Assembly (NCBI RefSeq): GCF_000559085.1
Contig: NZ_JALN02000002.1
Span: 124,001-188,000 of the forward strand
Direction: 5' to 3'
Length of the DNA: 64,000 nt
From: Mycolicibacterium aromaticivorans JS19b1 = JCM 16368
GTDB lineage: Bacteria; Actinomycetota; Actinomycetes; Mycobacteriales; Mycobacteriaceae
Shown: positions 51,785 through 61,343 of the stretch, piece after piece
How positions within the stretch are numbered: the first letter of the stretch is position 1
Layout of the letters: each line of letters begins with the position of its first letter
Notes under the pieces: model-generated
Told to the model about the DNA's origin: nothing
Database searches by the model: none
Seen by the model: only the letters and a program-made list of their open reading frames with translations
Made by a program: the position numbers and the translations under genes

Positions 51785-53848
51785 GTGACAACCGAAACCG
51801 GGCCGGGTGCGGTGCCGTGCTCACCGTGCGTCGCCCGACTGCACTCCCCCGAGGAACGCCTGCACTATTTGCGGGCACGGGTCCTCGAGGAGACCGACCC
51901 GTTGGTGACGGTCACGCACCTGCTGCACCTATGCCGCGACGAACACCGCGTGCTGTGGGCCCAGGCCGCCGATCCCGACATCCGCGCCGCGGTGACCTCG
52001 CTCGTTGCCCCGGTGCGCGTGATCGCCGAGTCGGCCGCCGCGCACGCCGAGCTGGACGAGCCAATGCGCGCAGCGCTAGCCGGTGCGCTGGTCGCTGCGG
52101 ACGGGGTCGCTCCGGTGACGATTGCCCACGCACTGGCACTGCTCGTGGACGAGCACTATAGGGAGCACCTGGTGGCGTCATTTCACCGGCGCAGCCCCTA
52201 CCAGCCCGCCGTCGGCGACCCGATTCCGCTGGGTGCGCCCGATATCCGATCAGTGATGGATATGCGCCCGACGGCACCGCCATGGCGACTGGCGAACCGC
52301 TTCGACGAGACGCGCCATGTTCGGCTGGCCGGCGAATGGGCCACCCAATTTCGGGTCGTGTTCGACTACAGCCTCTTCGGTGCGCTGCAGGGCATCGTCA
52401 CCAAAGACACCATCATCGCGACATGCCATCCCAACCGGGGCCTCGATGACTTCGGGCTACCCGCAGACCCGGCCCTGGCGGCGTTCCCCATCCAGGCGAC
52501 CGATCCACGTCGACAGCACCAGGTCATCGAGCAGCTGATCGGCATGGCCGTACACGCCGGGGCCTCGATCGTGGTGCTGCCGGAGCTATGTGTGAGCGAG
52601 CCGCAGGCTCGAACACTGCAGCAGTGGGTTCGTCGCGACGATGGACCGCGCCTGCTGATCGCCGGCAGTTATCACCACGTGTCCGGTTCGCCGCGCCGGC
52701 GCCGCAATACCGCAATCGGCTGGGTTCGTGGATATCCCGGCCAGCTGACGCACGACAAGCATTCTCCGGCCGAATATCCGATCAATGAAGACATCCAGCC
52801 AGAGGGCTGGCCGGAACTGCGGATCTACATCAGCGCCGACGGTTGGCACCTGGCGATCGCCATCTGCCGCGACCTTCTCAACCCGCAGGCAGTGCACACA
52901 CTCAGCGAGGCGGGCGCCAACCTTGTGCTGGCGCCCGCGATGAGCGAACGCCTCACACCGTTCACGGGCCAGATCGCCCACCTGGTCGGCTCTGGCCAAG
53001 CGCTGGTGGCCATGGCCAACAACCCTGCCGACTGGATCGATGCTCACAACCATGACGTGCACCATCCGGCCCGGGCGCTGTTCGGCCACCCAGGGCTGGG
53101 CCAGCAGACCCGCCTGGTCGCCTCCCCCAATTCAGAGCCCGGTATCGCCACCATGCACGTGCACTCAGCACTGATCGGCTGGGCCAGCGCCGATGACGGC
53201 ACTTCGCCGCCACACCGCGGCTCAACACCACAGCCGCCGTCGCCGAATGTGTTGCCGCAGTGGGCGCAGTCGCTGGCCACCACGCTGCAACGGCGTTACC
53301 AAGCTCTCGCGCAGCATCTCCCGGATCCGTTGCGGCTGCGCCCCGCGGCGGTGCTCGTCCTTCTCACCGACGGGCCCACAGGACCGCTGGTGGCGCTGAC
53401 CGAGCGGGCCTCGGATCTCACCGACTATCCCGGCCGACTTACCTTCCCCGGCGGTGGCCAAGACCCCGCCGACACCAGTGCAGTCAGCACCGCGCTGCGC
53501 GAAGCCGCCGAGGAAACCGGCCTCGACCCCGCCAGCGTGCACGTTCTGGGTGTCTTGCCGTCGATGACCGACCCCGAGTCGAAATTCCTGGTCACCCCGG
53601 TGCTGGCCTGGTCGGCAAAGCCGCACTACCCCGGGCCCGTCAACGTCGCCGAGGTGAGCTGTGTCCGCCAACTACCCCTAAGTGGGATCGGCGCCCGCCA
53701 GAACGACGACGGTGACCTGCCTGCCGCGTCATGCCTGCCGGACAGCGCGCAACTGGGGCAGCCCCGCCTCGGTGTCCTGACCGCTGCGGTGATCGACATC
53801 GTGCTGGCCCTGCTCGACCGTCACCCACCCGGGCGGGCGGAAAAATGA
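51785..53848 (+). CDS. Nitrilase-superfamily / Nudix hydrolase fusion protein
   Basis: 687 residues from GTG 51785. Residues 1-170 form a helical region of no known family. Residues about 185-465 are a carbon-nitrogen hydrolase domain with the catalytic triad readable: Glu267 (VVLPELCVSEP), Lys325 (LTHDKHSPAEY) and Cys361 (LAIAICRDLLN). After a Pro-rich linker (473-490), residues 519-650 are a Nudix hydrolase with LTFPGGGQDPADTSAVSTAL and REAAEETGL, resembling CoA pyrophosphatases (FPGG..D). Both halves look active. I know the Nit-Fhit fusion, but a nitrilase-Nudix fusion with this N-terminus is not one I recognise. It might hydrolyse and repair a nucleotide-linked amide. It lies upstream of an ABC exporter. 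Confidence 0.85.
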   Translation: MTTETGPGAVPCSPCVARLHSPEERLHYLRARVLEETDPLVTVTHLLHLCRDEHRVLWAQAADPDIRAAVTSLVAPVRVIAESAAAHAELDEPMRAALAGALVAADGVAPVTIAHALALLVDEHYREHLVASFHRRSPYQPAVGDPIPLGAPDIRSVMDMRPTAPPWRLANRFDETRHVRLAGEWATQFRVVFDYSLFGALQGIVTKDTIIATCHPNRGLDDFGLPADPALAAFPIQATDPRRQHQVIEQLIGMAVHAGASIVVLPELCVSEPQARTLQQWVRRDDGPRLLIAGSYHHVSGSPRRRRNTAIGWVRGYPGQLTHDKHSPAEYPINEDIQPEGWPELRIYISADGWHLAIAICRDLLNPQAVHTLSEAGANLVLAPAMSERLTPFTGQIAHLVGSGQALVAMANNPADWIDAHNHDVHHPARALFGHPGLGQQTRLVASPNSEPGIATMHVHSALIGWASADDGTSPPHRGSTPQPPSPNVLPQWAQSLATTLQRRYQALAQHLPDPLRLRPAAVLVLLTDGPTGPLVALTERASDLTDYPGRLTFPGGGQDPADTSAVSTALREAAEETGLDPASVHVLGVLPSMTDPESKFLVTPVLAWSAKPHYPGPVNVAEVSCVRQLPLSGIGARQNDDGDLPAASCLPDSAQLGQPRLGVLTAAVIDIVLALLDRHPPGRAEK

Positions 53849-54175
53849 CCTTAGTCTGGCGGGTCGCTTCCGTTGTCCCCTTGAACCCCGGTCGTCGCGC
53901 AGCCCATCGTGGAGCCAGTCCGTCCCTGACGGGGAAGGTGAGGCGCGCGATGAGGCGCACCACTGCACGAGCACTGGTTGACACGGCACTGCCGATGGCC
54001 GTCGTGACCCACCGCGGTTGCTCCTCACCGCCACCCCTTCCCGGATGCCCGCCATCCTCGGCAACCGTGGCCGCCCCCAGCGCACATCTCGCTGAAACAG
54101 CCGTCATGCCAGCGCCGCCGCGCCACCAACACCGCACCTCAGCGACCCACCGAGGACTCAATGAAGGGAGTCACC

Positions 54176-54880
54176 GTGGACGACAAGGCACCTACCGCAC
54201 TCAACCACAGAGCATCCGTCGCATCTGATACCGCACCGGTGCTCACCGCCGAGGGCATCGAGAAGTCGTTCCGGCGGGGCATGTGGCCGATGTCGCAACG
54301 TCACAGCGTGCTGAAGGGCGTCGATCTGACACTTAGTCCAGGCGAAGTCGTCGGTCTGGTCGGTGAAAACGGTTCGGGCAAGTCGACGATCATGAAAATC
54401 CTGGTGGGTGAACTGGCCGCCGATGCCGGCACCGTGACACACGCCGGAGTGCTGGGTTACTGCCCGCAGCAACCGGTGGTGTATGAGCGGCTGACCTGTG
54501 ATGAGCACATCGAACTATTCGCCCGCGCCTACCGGATGACCCATGAGGCGGAGCGGCGTGCGCGCCGAGACCTGTACGCGGCGTTGGGATTTGAACGCTA
54601 CGCCGGCACGAGGGCCGATCGGCTCTCCGGCGGGACCCTGGCCAAGCTGAATCTCACGCTGGCGATGCTGGCTAATCCGCAGGTGCTGCTGCTCGATGAG
54701 CCCTACGCCGGTTTCGACTGGGACACCTATCTGAAGTTCTGGGACCTGGTGGGCCAACGCCGCGCCGAAGGCAGGTCCGTTTTAATCATCAGCCACTTCG
54801 TCGCCGATGAGCAGCGCTTCGACCGCATCGTTCAGTTATGTGAGGGGCGCCTTTGCGCTGGGCGAACAGCAGCGCCATGA
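54176..54880 (+). CDS. ABC-2 type transporter ATPase
   Basis: About 234 residues. GTG 54176 is chosen for AAGGGAG ten bases upstream; ATG 54161 is in the ribosome binding site itself. Walker A GENGSGKST, Q-loop GYCPQQPVVYERL, signature LSGGTLAKLNLTLAM, Walker B VLLLDEPYAGFDWD (with Tyr replacing the common Thr), switch His in IISHFV. It is the motor for the fused permease that follows with an ATGA overlap. Drug or lipid export is likely, with substrate unknown. Confidence 0.92.
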   Translation: MDDKAPTALNHRASVASDTAPVLTAEGIEKSFRRGMWPMSQRHSVLKGVDLTLSPGEVVGLVGENGSGKSTIMKILVGELAADAGTVTHAGVLGYCPQQPVVYERLTCDEHIELFARAYRMTHEAERRARRDLYAALGFERYAGTRADRLSGGTLAKLNLTLAMLANPQVLLLDEPYAGFDWDTYLKFWDLVGQRRAEGRSVLIISHFVADEQRFDRIVQLCEGRLCAGRTAAP

Positions 54881-56373
54881 CCACCGCCGAGCATGAACAG
54901 TGGCGACCCGCATTGCTGTTGACGCGCAGCTTCATCGCCGACTATGTGCGCAATCCCGTCAACCTGATCGTCCTGGTGCTGGTTCCGCTGGTGTTCGTGG
55001 TGGTCGCAGCACGCTCGCTGGCCGACGCGATGGAGCTGCTGGGCGGCAAAATCGGGCCCGCACTGGAAACCGTCACGGCGGGCTGGGCGGCCGGATTCCT
55101 GTCCAGCCTGGCGATGTACTTCCAGGTCCGGTCGGCGCGCGCCGCCGACCGGCGCATGCTCGTCGCCGGATTACCACCCGTGCGGTTAATCGCGGCCCGC
55201 ACAAGCACTGGTCTGCTGCTGGCCGGGCTGGTGTCGGCGGTGGCGCTCATCGCGCTGGCGGTGCGTATCGGTATCGACAACCCTGGCCGAGTGGTCGTCG
55301 GCACGCTGATGTTCGCGCTGATCTACCTGGCGATCGGGGCGCTCGTCGGTGTGGTGATCGCCAACCCGGTCAACGGTGCGGTGGTGATTTTGTTCATCTG
55401 GATGGTCGACGTGTTCTTCGGTCCCGGTGGCAGCGGCGGCGACATGTTGCTATCGCGATTCTTTCCTACACATTTCGTCACCTTGTGGATGGTGGATTTA
55501 CCGTCGCACCATGGCGGGCGGCTCGGCGATCTGGGTATCGCGGCGAGCTGGGTTCTCGGCGCGGGGGTCGCCGGTGCTGCGGTATTGGCGGCTAACTCGC
55601 GCACCGCTGGTCGCAAACACCGTCCCTCGGGCCAGTTCGTGACCGCGGTACGGCTCGGTCTGGTCGACCTTCGGCGCAACCCTGTGCTGTTGGTGCTGCT
55701 GGTCATCGTGCCCGCGGTGTTCGTGCTGCTGGCCAAGGCCACCACCCCGGCGCGTACCCTCATCGTGGCGGTGACCGACAACGGCATCAGCACCAACCAG
55801 TCATTCTGGTTCCCCGAAGTGCACGCCGGAACCATGGCCCCGATCGCGGTCGGATCGCTGGCCGCGCTGGCCGGCATGTTCGTCGTGGTCGACTCGGCGG
55901 CCGGAGACCGGCGGCTCAGCATCGCCGGTTACCACACCGGCGTGGCTGTGACCGCCCGACTGAGTGTGGTCGCCGCGGCCGTCGTGGTGATCTGTGCGGC
56001 CGCGCTCGCAGTGACCGCCACCGTGTTCACCGCCCGCCAGTGGGTCGGCTTCGCCGCGGCCAACCTCGGCCTAGGAGCGACCTACGCCCTGATCGGCGTC
56101 ATCATCGGCCCACTGTTCGGCCGGGTGGCTGGCGTCTTTGTCGCCTTCCTCGTGCCGTTCCTCGACCTCGGTATCGCCCAAAGTCCGATGCTTCGCCCCA
56201 TCCCGGCGACCTGGGCACAGGCGCTGCCGGGCTACGGCTGGACCAAGGTGCTGTTCGACACCGGCTTGACCCCGCACTTCGACCAGACCGGACCGCTGCT
56301 CGCCGCGATGGCGTGGCTGGTGGTCTTATCGGGCGCTGCTGGGCTGGTGCTGTCTCGTGGGCAACACCGATGA
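54877..56373 (+). CDS. ABC-2 permease, fused double unit
   Basis: 498 residues from ATG 54877. Two consecutive units: residues 20-240 (RSFIADYVRNPVNLIVLVLV... ) and about 265-495 (RLGLVDLRRNPVLLVLLVIV... ), each with a basic entry helix and five further membrane segments, so the protein is an internal duplication that can form a complete permease alone. Coupled to the ATPase gene upstream. Substrate not inferable. Confidence 0.9.
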   Translation: MTTAEHEQWRPALLLTRSFIADYVRNPVNLIVLVLVPLVFVVVAARSLADAMELLGGKIGPALETVTAGWAAGFLSSLAMYFQVRSARAADRRMLVAGLPPVRLIAARTSTGLLLAGLVSAVALIALAVRIGIDNPGRVVVGTLMFALIYLAIGALVGVVIANPVNGAVVILFIWMVDVFFGPGGSGGDMLLSRFFPTHFVTLWMVDLPSHHGGRLGDLGIAASWVLGAGVAGAAVLAANSRTAGRKHRPSGQFVTAVRLGLVDLRRNPVLLVLLVIVPAVFVLLAKATTPARTLIVAVTDNGISTNQSFWFPEVHAGTMAPIAVGSLAALAGMFVVVDSAAGDRRLSIAGYHTGVAVTARLSVVAAAVVVICAAALAVTATVFTARQWVGFAAANLGLGATYALIGVIIGPLFGRVAGVFVAFLVPFLDLGIAQSPMLRPIPATWAQALPGYGWTKVLFDTGLTPHFDQTGPLLAAMAWLVVLSGAAGLVLSRGQHR

Positions 56374-56756
56374 CTGTTGATCACGCCCATGCGCTGGTGA
56401 CGCGACGCCTCCGATGCTCAGTGCCGACCGCGGTCAGCCATCAGCGGCCGCGTTGCAGACCCCGCGGGGCCACCACGGTCACGTTGATCGCTCGCGAACC
56501 CAGACGCCGCTGCAGCCACGAAAACCGGGACATGGCACGGTGAAAGGGGCAGAGCACCGCTGCGCGGTAGAACAACACGAGCCTCTGATCGCCGCCACGG
56601 GCACACGGCGGGCTGCGCGACCACCGACCCGGGCGCAGGGGGCTGCCGAGGCGGGCCCACGTGCCCGCATCAGGAGCACGCCGCGGGGCCCGGGCCAGGT
56701 TAGGCGCCGGCGCGGCGTGATCGGCATCAGGACTTAGGGCTCTACCGCGGCGCCCT
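56374..56756. other. Spacer before PPOX gene
   Basis: 380 bases with no supported gene; frames on both strands lack motifs and ribosome binding sites. The GC-rich stretch 56600-56700 has short inverted repeats. Confidence 0.3.
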
Positions 56757-57317
56757 GTGGCCGGCGTAGACAGCAAAGGTGGCGTACAGGTGGTCGCGGT
56801 GACAAGCCCGCCGGTGACGTTCGGCAAGGTGCTTGGGTATCTGCGGGGACACCATTTCGCGGTGCTGTCAAGTAGTGACGTGGCGGGAGTGCCGGCGTCG
56901 GCCGGCGTCACCTATGGGACGTCGGAATCGGCACTAGTGATCTACGTGATGACGCGCCGGCATCTGCAGAAGGCCCGAAACATCGCCGCTAATCCGCAGG
57001 TGTCTGTGGTTGTTCCGCTGACCAGGCGGCTGATGTGGTTCCTTCCTCCCCCGACCGTTCAGCTGCGTGGGCATGCCGAACTGCTGGATTGGACCGACGA
57101 GGAGGGCACCAGGGTTTTTCAGCGCTTCTGGCTCGGGCGGCGAATCCTGCGGGCGTACCGGGAATTCCATCGCCGCGGCGAACAGCGGATCTGCTTCATC
57201 CGGATCACCCCGGACCCCGCCATCCACACCTACCTGGTGGGATCGTCTGTCTGGCAGGTCCGGCGCCGGATGGAATCCGGCGCGGCCACCGTCGTCCAAC
57301 CAGCCGTCGTCGACTGA
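56757..57317 (+). CDS. Pyridoxamine 5'-phosphate oxidase-family (FMN/F420-binding) protein
   Basis: 186 residues at most (GTG 56757); GTG 56799, after AAAGGTGG, would give 172. The split-barrel pattern is clear: FGKVLGYLRGHHFAVLSSSDVAGVPASAGVTYG, then VIYVMTRRHLQKARNIAANPQVSVVVPL and PTVQLRGHAELLD, with IRITPDPAIHTYLVG near the C-terminus. PPOX-family proteins bind FMN, F420 or haem and are often flavin reductases. Mycobacteria carry many such proteins, and their substrates are mostly unknown. Confidence 0.85.
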   Translation: MAGVDSKGGVQVVAVTSPPVTFGKVLGYLRGHHFAVLSSSDVAGVPASAGVTYGTSESALVIYVMTRRHLQKARNIAANPQVSVVVPLTRRLMWFLPPPTVQLRGHAELLDWTDEEGTRVFQRFWLGRRILRAYREFHRRGEQRICFIRITPDPAIHTYLVGSSVWQVRRRMESGAATVVQPAVVD

Positions 57318-57970
57318 CCCCGAATTCAGGCCGTTCCCAGGACAAACGAGTAGAAACGTCCGGTTAGAGCCGATTCGGCCAGCACACCGTAGGTGACGGG
57401 CGACTGGAACTTAATCAGGATCGGCTTCGCCACCCCAACGGTCGCACCGTTGGAAGGAGGATCGAATGACGGCGCTCCAAACGGTGGCTCGCCGACCCGG
57501 GGAGTCAACAGATCAGCCGCCTGGGCGCGGGCCAGCGCCCCGGGAAACGCAGAATGAGCCCCAGGCGGGTCCACCGGAGGACGGGGTGCACGTGGCGCCG
57601 GCAGCTCGGCGGCCCGTTCGCGCGGTGCCTGAACCGGCTGGCCCAGCGCGGACGCATTGGTCGAAGCCAGACCGGCGGCGCCCAGGGCGGCGCGAGCTGT
57701 CCTGGCTCAGCGCGACATTGCCGACCTCCAGTCTTGGACTTCTGGCGTGGGTAACCACAGGCGTCGCACCACCGCGCTGGACGCCGAAGCAATCGGTTAA
57801 CCGCAAGACCGTCCGCGGCAGTGAATGGCTACCGCCGGCGCTGCGACCTCCCCGCGAACCTACTGTCCTGATTAGTACGAAGGAAGACAGTAGAGGGCCG
57901 CAGTGCTCATCAGGTGCGGCATGCGAGTGCCTCACAACCGTTAATGCGGGCGACATTGCCCTCCCGCGGT

Positions 57971-57987
57971 ATACCCCTGTAGGGTAT
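57971..57987 (+). promoter_or_regulatory. CsoR/RicR-like palindrome
   Basis: ATACCCCTGTAGGGTAT: perfect six-base arms (ATACCC / GGGTAT) around CTGTA. TACCC-N5-GGGTA-type operators are bound by CsoR-family copper or persulfide repressors (CsoR, RicR, CstR). It lies 40 bp upstream of the methyltransferase start codon. Confidence 0.65.
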
Positions 57988-58026
57988 GTACGGCTTCTGT
58001 CGAGACCAGCTGGTCGAGGAGGGACA

Positions 58027-58635
58027 ATGAAGCTCAATGCGTTCGAGCGCGCCGCGATGAACAACCCCGTCCGCGCCGCGCATCAACACCACCGTGAGGC
58101 GGCTTGGTTCCGCCGGTTGTCCGGGGGCGGGTTGTCGGGCCAACAGGTCCTCGAAGTTGGCTGCGGGCGAGGTGTAGGCGCTGAAGTAATCCTCGATCGA
58201 CTCGGTGCTGCATGGGTCGCGGCGTTTGACCTGGACGAATCCATGGTGGAACTGGCGCAAAGGCGATTGCACGGCCGGCCGGTACAACTGTCGGTCGGCG
58301 ATGTGTGCGAGATCGCGCAGCCCACCGCGAGCGTTGACGCGGTCGTGGACTTTGGGATCATTCACCACGTCCCGGACTGGCAGCAGGCGGTGGCGGAGAT
58401 CGCCCGGGTGCTACGCCCTGGCGGGCTGGTCTTGTTTGAAGAGGTGCCGCGCGAAATGCTCGATACTTGGGCGTTTCGGACCTTCACCGTGCATCCCCAC
58501 GAAAATCGTTTTCAGCCGGGGGATTTCGCAGACGAATTGGCGCGCAACGGCCTTCACGGCAGCGGCGAGATCGAGCGCCACCTCGGTGGCATGGTGTTTG
58601 TCGGAGCGGTACGAAAAACCGAACCGGCACCCTAA
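58027..58635 (+). CDS. Class I SAM methyltransferase under CsoR-type operator
   Basis: 202 residues, ATG 58027 with GAGGAGG upstream. MKLNAFERAAMNNPVRAAHQHHREAAWF precedes motif I VLEVGCGRGVGAEVIL, acidic loop FDLDESMVELAQRRL, motif IV VVDFGIIHHVPDW and RVLRPGGLVLFEEVP, in UbiE/COQ5 order. Full length. The CsoR-like palindrome upstream suggests induction by copper or reactive sulfur. CsoR-linked methyltransferases in actinobacteria are often in metal or arsenic-like resistance islands; substrate here is unknown. Confidence 0.85.
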   Translation: MKLNAFERAAMNNPVRAAHQHHREAAWFRRLSGGGLSGQQVLEVGCGRGVGAEVILDRLGAAWVAAFDLDESMVELAQRRLHGRPVQLSVGDVCEIAQPTASVDAVVDFGIIHHVPDWQQAVAEIARVLRPGGLVLFEEVPREMLDTWAFRTFTVHPHENRFQPGDFADELARNGLHGSGEIERHLGGMVFVGAVRKTEPAP

Positions 58636-59106
58636 GAGATTGAGGAGCCGAGGCGTGTGCCTGCACCACGCCGGCCGGGTCCGTCGGCGCACGCGATGAA
58701 CAGCACCATAAACGTTCAATCGCCATGACCCGGACCGACGTCAACCGGGTCAAAACACAGCGGTCTCACCGCTGACCGTGCTCAGACGTCCTCGGTGGGT
58801 CAGGTCACCACTTCGGTGCGGAAGTCTGGCGGCGCAGCGAAGCGCATTGACGGCAATCACCGCATTCTGGCCCTTCAGGATCTTCAACCGTTCGGCTACG
58901 CGCGCCAAACCGGCAACACGAACCCCAAAACCGGGCCAGCCGACCTGCCGACCTGCCGACGACGTGGTACCTGAAAAATCAGGCACTGTTTGATTACATT
59001 ACGGACGTTACCTTTGTGGCTGGTGTTTACTAACGAGGCTCAGGTGACATACGGTCGGAACTACGTACGGATCTCCTCCGTAGGTCATCGACACAATCGA
59101 CTAGGA

Positions 59107-59802
59107 ATGGTCGTGATCGGTATCTTTCGCGCCGGGCTGATTCTCGGGCTTGTCGGGCTGCTGCTGGGCATCGCAGGTCCCGCGGCCGCCAGCGCCGACG
59201 TGAACCAGTGGGATCCGACGCTTCCAAAGGCAGTCAGCGCCGGTGCGCCCGGCGACCCGCTCGCAGTCGCGAATGCATCATTGCAGGCCAGCAGCCTCGC
59301 CACCCAGACCGCTGTGGATCTCGGCCGCAAGTTCCTCGCCGGTCTGGGCGTTGCCGGGAACACGACCAGCGTCACCGGGCGGATCAATCGAGTGAACGGT
59401 ACGCAGGCCATCGAGTACGTGATTCGGCGAGCGGGCTCGCAGATGGGTGTGCCCTACTCGTGGGGTGGAGGCAGCCTTACCGGCCCCAGCCAAGGGGTCG
59501 ACGACGGCGCAGAGACCGTAGGGTTCGACTGCTCCGGTCTGACACGATATGCATTCGCTGGCGTCGGCGTGCTGCTTCCTCGCTTCTCCGGTGATCAATA
59601 CACCGCGGGCCGCCACGTTCCACCCTCACAAGCCAAACGCGGTGACCTGCTGTTCTGGGGTCCCGGCGGCAGTCAGCACGAGGCCCTCTATCTCGGCGGA
59701 GGACAGATGCTCGAAGCTCAACAAAACGGTGTACCCGTGACGATCTCGCCGGTGCGCACCAACGGGATGACGCCATACGTGACCCGAGTTATCGAGAGCT
59801 GA
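59107..59802 (+). CDS. ripB: NlpC/P60 peptidoglycan endopeptidase, RipB-like
   Basis: 231 residues if started at ATG 59107, which places a signal peptide (IFRAGLILGLVGLLLGIAGPAAASA) at the N-terminus; the frame is open to 58990. The mature part QWDPTLPKAVSAGAPGDPLAVANASLQ and ending MTPYVTRVIES closely match RipB (Rv1478). NlpC/P60 domain: PYSWGGGSLTGPSQGV, catalytic Cys in FDCSGL, His in SQHEALYLG and Glu in MLEAQQNG. The residue after the catalytic His is Glu where RipA/RipB have Val, an unusual change next to the active site. It cuts D-Glu-DAP bonds in mycobacterial RipA/B relatives. Confidence 0.9.
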   Translation: MVVIGIFRAGLILGLVGLLLGIAGPAAASADVNQWDPTLPKAVSAGAPGDPLAVANASLQASSLATQTAVDLGRKFLAGLGVAGNTTSVTGRINRVNGTQAIEYVIRRAGSQMGVPYSWGGGSLTGPSQGVDDGAETVGFDCSGLTRYAFAGVGVLLPRFSGDQYTAGRHVPPSQAKRGDLLFWGPGGSQHEALYLGGGQMLEAQQNGVPVTISPVRTNGMTPYVTRVIES

Positions 59803-59884
59803 GTCACGCGTCGTGCAGCGCACGGGCTCACGGTTCCCAGCACGCCGAAGGGCGGACTGCGCGATCGATCCCCACAGCCATCCG

Positions 59885-60001
59885 CCCCAAGCTCGACCCG
59901 GAAACCGTTACGCCATCGACTACGATTACTGGGATGGCTGCGGCATCTGCATCGCGGAATGTCCGAGCGGCGCCATTGAAATGAACCCCGAGCAAACTTG
60001 A
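59885..60001 (+). pseudogene. Fragment of a PorD-like ferredoxin domain
   Basis: Reads RPGNRYAIDYDYWDGCGICIAECPSGAIEMNPEQT in two pieces of recognisable length, matching LGPGNRYRIDYDYCKGCGIC... at the end of the 47945 gene. The first Cys of the cluster motif is Trp (YDYWDGC), so one ligand is lost, and only the last 35 residues of the domain remain. It indicates a second, now lost, copy of the oxidoreductase operon here. Confidence 0.7.
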
Positions 60002-60133
60002 TCCGCTTGTTCACAGGAACTTCTATGGTGACGCGACAGACGACCGTGGTAGTTCACTACCGGCGCAGTGCCATTGAGCGCAAACGCCACCTATTTCGCC
60101 CATTCCGCGTTGACACACTCCTGCCGACGAAAA

Positions 60134-61243
60134 ATGTGCAACCCCGTGTCCCGTGATGTGCCACCCAGCCACACCACTCGCGAAGGGCGCCCGCAGGGAA
60201 GGTACTGGCAGCTGCGCTGGGTGATCCTGGGCATCACCGTTGCGGTGGTCGGCATCGAACTCGTACTGGTGTGGGACCAGTTGGCGCGCGCGTGGCGCAG
60301 CGTGTTCACCGCCAAATGGTGGTGGGTGTTGGCCGCCGTGTTCGCCGCACTGGCGTCGATGCACAGCTTCGCCCAAATTCAGCGCACGCTGTTGCGCTCG
60401 GCGGGTGTGAAGGTAAAGCAATGGCGCTCGGAGGCAGCCTATTACGCGGGTAACGCGTTGAGCGCCACGCTTCCAGGCGGTCCGGTGTTGTCGGCAACCT
60501 TCATCTACCGTCAGCAGCGCAGGTGGGGCGCCTCGCCCGTGGTTGCGTCGTGGCAGCTGGTGATCGCGGGCGTGCTGCAGGTTGTCGGCCTGGCGTTTCT
60601 CGGGTTAGCTGGGGCGTTTCTACTCGGCGCAAGGAGCAACCCGTTTTCGCTGATTTTCACCCTTGGAGGCTTTGTCGCGTTGATCGTGCTTGCCCAAGCC
60701 GTCGCGTCACGCCCCGACCTGATTGACGGGGTCGGGGTACACGTCCTGGCATCCATCAACGCATTGCGCGCGAAACCGCCCGACCACGGAGTGCATCGAT
60801 GGCACGAAACACTCAGCCAACTTAAGGCGGTCCATCTGAGCCGCCGCGAGCTCGGCGCTGCGTTCGGCTGGTCGATGCTCAACTGGGTCGCAGACGTGGT
60901 GTGCCTATTGTTTGCCGCGTGGGCCGCCGGCGGTGTGCCGTCGCTGGCCGGATTGACCGTCGCCTACGCCGCAGCCCGCGCGGTCGGATCGATCCCACTG
61001 ATGCCCGGTGGCCTGCTCGTCGTTGAGGCAGTACTGGTCCCCGGCCTAGTGTCCAGCGGCATGTCGGCGCACCACGCGATTTCGGCGATGCTGATTTACC
61101 GGATCATCAGCTGGCTGTTCATCGCCGCCATCGGCTGGGTGCTGTTCTTCGTCCTGTTCCGCACCGAAAGCCAAATCGACCCGGATCCCGCTGACGGAGG
61201 CGGCACCGACGCCGAACCGAAGCGCGCCGCGGACGACGTCTGA
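60134..61243 (+). CDS. YbhN/UPF0104 (LPG synthase transmembrane-type) protein
   Basis: 369 residues from ATG 60134; an earlier start at 60068 is possible. Eight or nine membrane helices with the conserved AAYYAGNALSATLPGGPVLSATFIYRQ (about 92-118) and YAAARAVGSIPLMPGGLLVVEAVLV (about 276-300) of the AglD/MprF-transmembrane (UPF0104) family. It lacks the MprF cytoplasmic synthase domain. Such proteins are implicated in lipid or polyprenol flipping. The charged tail DPDPADGGGTDAEPKRAADD is cytoplasmic. Confidence 0.85.
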   Translation: MCNPVSRDVPPSHTTREGRPQGRYWQLRWVILGITVAVVGIELVLVWDQLARAWRSVFTAKWWWVLAAVFAALASMHSFAQIQRTLLRSAGVKVKQWRSEAAYYAGNALSATLPGGPVLSATFIYRQQRRWGASPVVASWQLVIAGVLQVVGLAFLGLAGAFLLGARSNPFSLIFTLGGFVALIVLAQAVASRPDLIDGVGVHVLASINALRAKPPDHGVHRWHETLSQLKAVHLSRRELGAAFGWSMLNWVADVVCLLFAAWAAGGVPSLAGLTVAYAAARAVGSIPLMPGGLLVVEAVLVPGLVSSGMSAHHAISAMLIYRIISWLFIAAIGWVLFFVLFRTESQIDPDPADGGGTDAEPKRAADDV

Positions 61244-61343
61244 GCGCCCGGCGAACGCCACCAACCCGGCCGCGGCGACGGTCTTCGTCGCCTCCGATTT
61301 GTGGCGACATCGCCCGAGTCGCGACCAGTGCTAACGTCGGTCC

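Noticed and set aside
56441-56911. Minus-strand 156-aa frame between ABC-2 permease and PPOX gene
   Set aside because: Overlaps the start of the PPOX gene and lacks a motif or ribosome binding site.
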